A stretch of DNA of 64,000 nucleotides from contig NZ_CP165727.1 of assembly GCF_041200175.1 (NCBI RefSeq), forward strand, positions 2,108,001 through 2,172,000, given 5' to 3'. Source of the DNA: Streptomyces sp. R33 (GTDB taxonomy: Bacteria; Actinomycetota; Actinomycetes; Streptomycetales; Streptomycetaceae). The notes beneath the pieces were generated by a model. That model was given only the letters and a program-made list of their open reading frames with translations, was not told the DNA's origin and made no database searches. The position numbers and the translations under genes were made by a program. This document shows, one piece after another, positions 59,188-64,000 of this stretch; the first letter of the stretch is position 1, and each line of letters opens with the position of its first letter.

Positions 59188-59883
59188 TCAGGCGGCCGGG
59201 ACCGTCTCGGTCTCGGACTCCGTCAGGCGGCCGTCCGTCATCGTCGCCGTCCGGTCCATCCGCTCCAGGTGCGCGTGGTCGTGGGTGACCAGGACGGTCG
59301 CGGTGGAGCGCTCGCGGGTCAGCGTGACCAGCAGGTCGAGCACGGCCGCCCCGCGCTCGTGGTCCAGGGCGCTCGTGGGCTCGTCGACCAGGAGCACGGC
59401 AGGCTCGTTCATCAGCGCACGGGCGATGTTGATGCGCTGGCGCTGGCCGCCGGAGAGCTGGTGGGGGCGCTTGTCGGCCTTGTCGGCCAGGCCCACCGCG
59501 TCCAGCAGTTCCAGCGCACGGCGGCGCAGCGTCCGCGACGGGCGGCCCGACAGGTGCGCCATCACCTGGAGCTGCTCGGCGGCGGTGAGCGAGGCCAGCA
59601 GGTTCGGCTGCTGGAAGACGATGCCGATCTTCTCGCGGCGCAGGGCCGACTTCTCGGCCGCGCTCAGCCGCGCGGTGTCCTGGCCGGCCACCACCACCTG
59701 CCCGGAGTCCGGGGTGACCAGCGTGGCCGCGACCGCCAGCAGACTGGACTTGCCGGAACCGGAGGGTCCGATCACCGCGGTCAGCGTGCCCGCGGGTACG
59801 TCCAGCCGGACCCGGTCGAGGGCGGTGAGCCGGCTCTCGCCGTCCGGATAGGTGAGCGTGACGTCGTGCACGAGGAGGGTCAT
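59188..59883 (-). CDS. MacB/LolD-type ABC transporter ATP-binding protein
   Basis: 231 residues. Walker A '[20 protein letters not shown]', Q-loop 'IGIVFQQPNLLASLTAAEQL', signature 'PHQLSGGQRQRINIARAL', Walker B '[16 protein letters not shown]', H-loop 'VLVTHDHAHLERMD'. This is the MacB/LolD group that works with FtsX-like permeases to move lipoproteins, peptides or antibiotics without import. The ATG overlaps the permease stop by 4 bp. Confidence 0.94.
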   Translation of the reverse strand: MTLLVHDVTLTYPDGESRLTALDRVRLDVPAGTLTAVIGPSGSGKSSLLAVAATLVTPDSGQVVVAGQDTARLSAAEKSALRREKIGIVFQQPNLLASLTAAEQLQVMAHLSGRPSRTLRRRALELLDAVGLADKADKRPHQLSGGQRQRINIARALMNEPAVLLVDEPTSALDHERGAAVLDLLVTLTRERSTATVLVTHDHAHLERMDRTATMTDGRLTESETETVPAA

Positions 59884-60968
59884 CGGGCGCTCCCTAGGGC
59901 GGTCAGGGGGTCGACGGCGGTGATCCGCCGGATGGACAGGGCCGCACCCAGCGCACCGAGCACGATCATGATCGCGGCCGGCACGAGGACGGTCGCGGTG
60001 TCGAGGACGAAGGGCACGTCGCCCCCGCTGATCAGCGCGCCGAACCCGGCGGCCAGCGCCGTGCCGAGGCCGGTGCCGATCGCGAGCATGATCACGGCCT
60101 GGCCGAGCGCGTCCTTCAGCAGGTACGGCGTGGAGGCGCCCAGCGCCTTCAGCACGGCGACGTCCCCGCTGCGCTGGATCGTCCACACGGTGAAGAAGGC
60201 CCCTATGACCAGGGCCGAGATGACGAAGAGGAAGCCGCGCATCAGCTGGAGCGAGCCGTTCTCGGCCTGGTAGGACCCTATGGCGCCGAGCGCCTCGTCA
60301 ATGGTCTTGGCCTTGGTGGCGGCCGCCGCGTCACCGGCGGCGAGGTCCGCCGGCCCGGCGAGGTCGAGCGCGACCACGGTGGCGAGGGTGTCGAGGGAGG
60401 TGCCGGGGTTGCCGATGCGCTGCCAGTCACCCAGGTCCGCCCAAACGACGGGGGTGTGGCTGTAGGCGGCGGTGCCGGAGACGGCGGCCACGGTCAAATC
60501 GAGCGGGCCGATCTTCAGCTTGCCGCCGGCGGCGAGGCCGCCGAGTTCCTTCGCGGCCTTCTCGGTGAGGACCACCTGCCCCTGGGCGAGGCCGCTGCCG
60601 CGCGGCGGGAGGGGGCCGGCCGGGTCGACGCCGAACACGGAGACGGCGGCGGTGCGCTCACCCGCCGCCGCGTTGGTGGTGCGGATGCCGAGCGGCTGCG
60701 CCGACTTCACACCGGGCTGCGCCCGCCAGGCCTGCCAGGCCTTCTCGGGCACCTGGGAGTTGGTGAAGGACACCTTCTGCTCCCCCGTCGGCGCGGCGAA
60801 GGCCAGGTGGGTGGCGGGCAGGCCGGTGACGGCCGAGACGTTCTCCCGGGCCAGGCCGGCGGTGAGCCCGGACAACAGGCCGACCAGCAGCGTGATCAGC
60901 AGTACGACCGAGCCCATGAGGGCGAAGCGGCCCTTGGCGAACCGTAGATCTCTCCATGCGACGAACAT
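59880..60968 (-). CDS. FtsX-like ABC transporter permease
   Basis: 362 residues. Four membrane spans, one at the N-terminus ('FALMGSVVLLITLLVGLLSGLTAGL') and three at the end, flank a large extracellular domain of about 200 residues, the MacB/FtsX plan. The C-terminal 'RSGDVAVLKALGASTPYLLKDALGQAVIMLAIGTGLG' and 'SIRRITAVDPLTALG' are the coupling and closing motifs. First gene of the exporter pair, divergent from a NarL-type two-component system; such pairs often respond to cell-envelope stress. Confidence 0.93.
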   Translation of the reverse strand: MFVAWRDLRFAKGRFALMGSVVLLITLLVGLLSGLTAGLARENVSAVTGLPATHLAFAAPTGEQKVSFTNSQVPEKAWQAWRAQPGVKSAQPLGIRTTNAAAGERTAAVSVFGVDPAGPLPPRGSGLAQGQVVLTEKAAKELGGLAAGGKLKIGPLDLTVAAVSGTAAYSHTPVVWADLGDWQRIGNPGTSLDTLATVVALDLAGPADLAAGDAAAATKAKTIDEALGAIGSYQAENGSLQLMRGFLFVISALVIGAFFTVWTIQRSGDVAVLKALGASTPYLLKDALGQAVIMLAIGTGLGTALAAGFGALISGGDVPFVLDTATVLVPAAIMIVLGALGAALSIRRITAVDPLTALGSAR

Positions 60969-61102
60969 GATCCCCACCCTGGTCTCCGGCGCGGGCCCGG
61001 GGCATCGCGCCACGGTAGTGATCCTGGTATCGAACGACGCATCCGGACATCAAACTTTCGATTGACCGGGAGGCGCAGGGCCGCGCTTAGGCTGGTCGGG
61101 CC

Positions 61103-62302
61103 ATGGCTGCTCCTCCGCGATCCCCCGCTCCGCGCCCTCTCACCCCCGTCTCGCGCATCCTGCGCCTGTGCCTGCACGCGCTGCTGTTCGGGCTGCTCGC
61201 GCTGGCCGCCGGGCGGGCCGTCACCGACTCCGCGCCGCGGGCCGGCTGGGTGGTCGCCGCCTGCGCGGTGCTGGCCGCCGTGTACGCGGCCGGCGTACTG
61301 ACCCCCGCGGTGCACCGCTCGCAGCGCGCCGGGGCGGTGTGGCTGGCCGGGCTGGGCGCGGCCTGGGCGACGCTGCTGGTGGTCTCCCCCGACGGGCTGT
61401 GGATCGCGTTCCCGCTGTACTTCCTGGAGCTGCACCTGCTACGGCTGCGCTGGGGCGTCGCCGCCGTCGCGGTGACGGCGTGCGCGGCGATCGGCGGTTT
61501 CCTGGCGCACGCGCAGAGCGGCGCGGTGTCGCCCGGGGCCTTCCTCGGGCCGCTGCTCGGCGGGGCCGTGGCGGTGGCGACCGTACTGGGCTACCAGGCG
61601 CTGTACCGCGAGAGCGAACGCCGCCGCGAGCTGATCGAGGAGCTCATCGCCACCCGCGCCGAGCTGGCCGCGGCCGAGCGGGACGCGGGGATCCTGGCGG
61701 AGCGGGAACGCCTGGCCCGGGAGATCCACGACACCCTGGCGCAGGGCCTGTCCTCGATCCAGCTCCTGCTGCGCGCGGCGGAGCGGTCGCTTCCGCAGGA
61801 CGCCCCGGCCCTGGAACACATCGGCCGGGCCCGGGAGGCGGCTCAGGAGAACCTCGCCGAGGCGCGTCGTTTCGTACGGGCGCTCACCCCTCCCGACCTG
61901 GAACACGGCTCCCTCGCCGCCGCGCTGGAGCGGCTGTGCACGGCCGCGCCGGGGCCGCGCGTGCGGTTCTGCCTGAGCGGCGCGCCCCGGGTCCTGCCCA
62001 CCCCGTACGAAGTCGCCCTGCTCCGCATCGCGCAGTCGGCGCTGGCCAACGTGGTGCGCCACGCCCGCGCGGACCGGGCCGAGATCACCCTGACCTTCAT
62101 GGACGCCTCGGTGACCCTGGACGTCGTGGACGACGGCACCGGCTTCGACCCCTCCTGCGCCCCCACCGGCGAGGGCGGGTTCGGCCTCCCCGCCATGCGC
62201 TCGCGCGCCGAGACCCTCGGCGGCCTGTTCACGGTCGAGTCCTCCCCCGGCCAGGGCACCGCCGTGGCCGTCACCCTGCCGCTGCCCCTGGAGGCATCCT
62301 GA
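61103..62302 (+). CDS. Sensor histidine kinase (NarL-partner, HisKA_3)
   Basis: 399 residues. Five or six membrane spans make up the first ~165 residues with little outside the membrane. The dimerisation/phospho-acceptor helix 'ERERLAREIHDTLAQGLSSIQLLLRAA' (His in REIHD) and the ATPase 'VALLRIAQSALANVVRHARAD', 'VVDDGTGFDPS', 'GGFGLPAMRSRAETLGG' follow. The intramembrane sensor and divergent MacB-type exporter suggest an envelope or antibiotic sensor like LiaS/DesK. There is no ribosome site; a TAGGCT -10 lies 9 bases before the ATG, so the transcript may be leaderless. Confidence 0.94.
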   Translation: MAAPPRSPAPRPLTPVSRILRLCLHALLFGLLALAAGRAVTDSAPRAGWVVAACAVLAAVYAAGVLTPAVHRSQRAGAVWLAGLGAAWATLLVVSPDGLWIAFPLYFLELHLLRLRWGVAAVAVTACAAIGGFLAHAQSGAVSPGAFLGPLLGGAVAVATVLGYQALYRESERRRELIEELIATRAELAAAERDAGILAERERLAREIHDTLAQGLSSIQLLLRAAERSLPQDAPALEHIGRAREAAQENLAEARRFVRALTPPDLEHGSLAAALERLCTAAPGPRVRFCLSGAPRVLPTPYEVALLRIAQSALANVVRHARADRAEITLTFMDASVTLDVVDDGTGFDPSCAPTGEGGFGLPAMRSRAETLGGLFTVESSPGQGTAVAVTLPLPLEAS

Positions 62303-62931
62303 TGACGATCCGCCTGCTGCTGGCCGACGACCACCCGGTGGTCCGGGCCGGGCTGCGCGCGGTGCTCGACACCGAGCCGGACTTCGCGGTGGTCGCGGAG
62401 GCCGCCACCGCCGAGCGGGCGGTGGAACTGGCCGCCTCGGAACCGGTGGACGTGGTCCTGATGGACCTCCAGTTCGGTACGGGCATGCACGGCTCGGCGG
62501 CGACGGCGGCGATCACCGGCCGGCCCGGAGCCCCCCGGGTCCTGGTCCTGACCACGTACGACACGGACGCGGACATCCTGGCGGCGGTGGAGGCGGGCGC
62601 CTCGGGCTACCTGCTGAAGGACGCCCCGCCGGAGGAGCTGGCGGCGGCGGTCCGCACCGCGGCGGCGGGCCAGTCGGCGCTGGCCCCGGCGGTCGCGCTG
62701 CGCCTGATGGACCGCATGCGCACCCCCGCGGAGGCGCTGACGAAGCGGGAGCTGGAGGTGCTCCAGCTGGTCGCCGACGGCCTGTCGAACCAGCAGATCT
62801 CGAAGAAGCTCTTCCTGAGCCAGGCCACGGTCAAATCCCACCTGGTCCACATCTACGCAAAGCTCGGCGTCGACTCCCGCACGTCAGCAGTGGCCACGGC
62901 CGCGACCCGCCGCCTGATCCGCACCCCGTAG
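62302..62931 (+). CDS. NarL/LuxR-family response regulator
   Basis: 209 residues, ATG sharing a base with the kinase stop (TGATGA). The receiver has 'LLLADDHPVVRAGLRAVLD', phospho-Asp in 'DVVLMDLQFGTGMHG', Thr pair in 'VLVLTTYDTDADILAAVEAGASGYLLKDAPPEEL'. The LuxR HTH is 'LTKRELEVLQLVADGLSNQQISKKLFLSQATVKSHLVHIYAKLGVDSRTSAVATA'. With the kinase it forms a pair that most likely controls the divergent ABC exporter. Confidence 0.95.
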   Translation: MTIRLLLADDHPVVRAGLRAVLDTEPDFAVVAEAATAERAVELAASEPVDVVLMDLQFGTGMHGSAATAAITGRPGAPRVLVLTTYDTDADILAAVEAGASGYLLKDAPPEELAAAVRTAAAGQSALAPAVALRLMDRMRTPAEALTKRELEVLQLVADGLSNQQISKKLFLSQATVKSHLVHIYAKLGVDSRTSAVATAATRRLIRTP

Positions 62932-62973
62932 CCACCCCGCCGGCCCCCCGCCCGGCGGGACCCGGCGGGGTGG
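62932..62973 (+). terminator. Terminator after the NarL-type regulator
   Basis: CCACCCCGCCGG (62932-62943) and CCGGCGGGGTGG (62962-62973) form a perfect 12-bp stem immediately after the TAG stop, with further pairing possible in the 18-base loop. A G-rich run follows. Confidence 0.8.
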
Positions 62974-63007
62974 GGTGGAGCGGGGTGGGGCGGGTGGGGC
63001 CTTCCCC

Positions 63008-63054
63008 CGGGCGGATACACCGGACGGCAGGCGGGTGCCCGGTGTGTCCGCCCG
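63008..63054. repeat. 16-bp near-perfect inverted repeat
   Basis: CGGGCGGATACACCGG (63008-63023) pairs with 63039-63054 across 16 positions, with one G-U in place of a G-C/A-U pair, around a 15-base loop. It lies just before the truncated membrane-protein frame. It could be a second terminator or a regulatory hairpin. Confidence 0.7.
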
Positions 63055-63060
63055 GTTGCA

Positions 63061-63435
63061 TACGGGGTACCGACTGCCGACCAGAGAGCCGCCGGGATCG
63101 GCGTCGGGCTCGCCGTCCGCCTCACCGTGTTCACCGCCGCCGTCCTCATCGCCCGCCGTATGCGCACCGGCGCCCGCTGGGCCCGGATCACCCTCGCCGT
63201 CGGCCTCGGTGTCCTCGGCACCGCCTCCATGGTCGCCCAGCCCCTCGGGCACCTCCTCGACGGCGGATCCGTCGCGGCTGCGCTCGACGGGGCCGACGCC
63301 CTCGACCTGGTCTTCGGCGCCAGCCGGGCCGTCCACGTGGCGGCCGTCCTCACGGCCGTGTTCCTGATGTTCCGCCCGGCGTCCAACGCCTGGTTCCGGA
63401 GCTTCCGCAAGCCGGCCCGGGCCGTCCGACCCTGA
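63061..63435 (+). pseudogene. 5'-truncated membrane-protein gene
   Basis: The frame encodes 'VPTADQRAAGIGVGLAVRLTVFTAAVLIARRMRTGARWARITLAVGLGVLGTASMVAQPLG' and a last span 'HVAAVLTAVFLMFRP'. This resembles the C-terminal two-thirds of a common Streptomyces four-span membrane protein type ('..GxxWARi..' loop). The similarity begins upstream of the first usable start (GTG 63127): no ATG, GTG or TTG lies in frame between 63052 and 63127. Either the first span was lost by deletion, or only the 102-residue product from 63127 is made. No ribosome site is clear before GTG 63127. Confidence 0.5.
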
Positions 63436-63450
63436 TCCGTCAGACACCCC

Positions 63451-64000
63451 CTAGGCCACCCAGTGCGGCCGCTCCACCGCCGGGGCCAGCGGAACCCCGT
63501 CATGGAACGCGGCCGCCAGCCGCCGCACGGCCTCGTCCAGCCGGTCCGCGGACAACGTGTACGGAATCCGCAGCCGGTGCTCGAACGTCCCGGGGGCCAC
63601 CCCGAACCGCGCCCCCCGCCCGATGTGCACGCCGCAGGCACCGGCCCGCTCCGCCAGCGCCGAGCTCACCGGCTCCCCCAGGTCCACCCACAGCGACAGC
63701 CCACCCGGCGGCACCTGCCACGACCACTCCGGAGTGTGCCGCTCGAGCGCAGCGACCAGCGCCTCCCGCTGCCCCCGCAACTGCGCGAGCCGCGCCGGCA
63801 GGGTCCGCTCCAGCCCCTCCAGCAGCGGCAGCGCCACCAGCTGGTCCAGCACCGACCCCGTCATGTCCGCGGCCACCTTCACCGCCGTCAGCTCGGTGAT
63901 CATCTTCGCGGTGGCCCGTACCCACCCCACGCGCAGCCCGCCCCAGTGCGTCTTGCTGAGCGAGCCGATCGTCACCACGTGGTCCGCCCCGCCCCCCGAT
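63451..64000 (-). CDS. MocR-type PLP regulator / class I aminotransferase, C-terminal part
   Basis: The last 182 codons; the gene starts beyond the right edge. The PLP-lysine motif 'VVTIGSLSKTHWGGLRVGWVRAT' and 'WQVPPGGLSLWVDLGEPVSSALAERA', 'IGRGARFGVAPGTFEHRLRIPYTLSADRLDEAVRRLAAAF' belong to the fold-type I aminotransferase domain. The 'LSKTHWGGLRVGWV' form is typical of the aminotransferase half of GntR/MocR regulators, which bind PLP as effector. The DNA-binding half, if present, lies outside the window. Confidence 0.85.
   Translation of the reverse strand, partial: SGGGADHVVTIGSLSKTHWGGLRVGWVRATAKMITELTAVKVAADMTGSVLDQLVALPLLEGLERTLPARLAQLRGQREALVAALERHTPEWSWQVPPGGLSLWVDLGEPVSSALAERAGACGVHIGRGARFGVAPGTFEHRLRIPYTLSADRLDEAVRRLAAAFHDGVPLAPAVERPHWVA

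Overview
The window is chromosomal DNA from a Streptomyces-type actinomycete. It is very GC-rich with almost every third codon position G or C, has many GTG/TTG starts, 4-bp ATGA/GTGA gene overlaps, F420-dependent enzymes, lipoprotein and cell-wall genes of actinobacterial type, and several genes that look leaderless. I see no tRNA, rRNA, insertion sequence or CRISPR array.

Layout, left to right. (1) 1-9.2 kb: part of an extracellular contractile injection system (eCIS, phage-tail-like) locus read leftward: DUF4255 cap-type protein, an unknown protein, sheath, tube, second sheath-like, second tube-like, a LysM-like baseplate adaptor, a small protein, and the first 42 residues of the hub/VgrG-like protein, which runs off the left edge. 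A divergent Cys-rich gene next to it has an in-frame TAG followed by 60 perfectly coding-like codons. (2) 9.2-14.1 kb: RecQ helicase, macro-domain deacetylase, FAD oxidoreductase, inositol-phosphatase family enzyme. (3) 14.2-25.9 kb: an NCS1 permease and a hydantoinase/ureidopropionase/aminotransferase/F420 oxidoreductase operon (reductive pyrimidine or hydantoin catabolism). Between them lies a compact five-gene operon that looks like a bacilysin-type pathway: BacA-like prephenate decarboxylase, a 426-aa unknown protein, an EamA exporter, an ATP-grasp ligase and a class IV aminotransferase. A 45-bp relic of an F420 oxidoreductase gene next to the NCS1 start suggests that the five-gene operon arrived by insertion or rearrangement. 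(4) 25.9-33.3 kb: a repeat-containing protein, PPOX F420 enzyme, XRE regulator facing a methionine aminopeptidase across a dense palindrome array, gamma-glutamyltransferase, an unknown membrane-anchored protein, and a P450. (5) 33.3-42.0 kb: a cell-envelope block of FemX, MurJ and a response regulator/histidine kinase/GerMN lipoprotein trio arranged like MtrA-MtrB-LpqB, divergent from an L,D-transpeptidase lipoprotein, then a secreted CocE-type hydrolase. (6) 42.0-50.3 kb: a decayed glutamate ABC operon (intact gluA plus a fused relic), exonuclease III, MBL hydrolase, ROK glucokinase and a ribose/inositol-type ABC transporter. (7) 50.5-55.4 kb: Gfo/Idh/MocA dehydrogenase, a second P450 behind a perfect 22-bp palindrome, EamA exporter, DHFR-like protein, SDR. 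(8) 55.5-59.1 kb: allantoicase, allantoinase and a divergent IclR (AllR-type) regulator. (9) 59.2-64 kb: a MacB-type ABC exporter, a divergent NarL-type two-component system, a 5'-truncated membrane-protein gene and the 3' part of a MocR-type regulator that leaves the window.

Nitrogen salvage is a shared theme: NCS1 permease, hydantoinase operon and allantoin genes together feed purine/pyrimidine breakdown. The five-gene BacA/ATP-grasp operon and the eCIS locus are the most unusual accessory systems. Functions are read from motifs and family knowledge; no database search was run.
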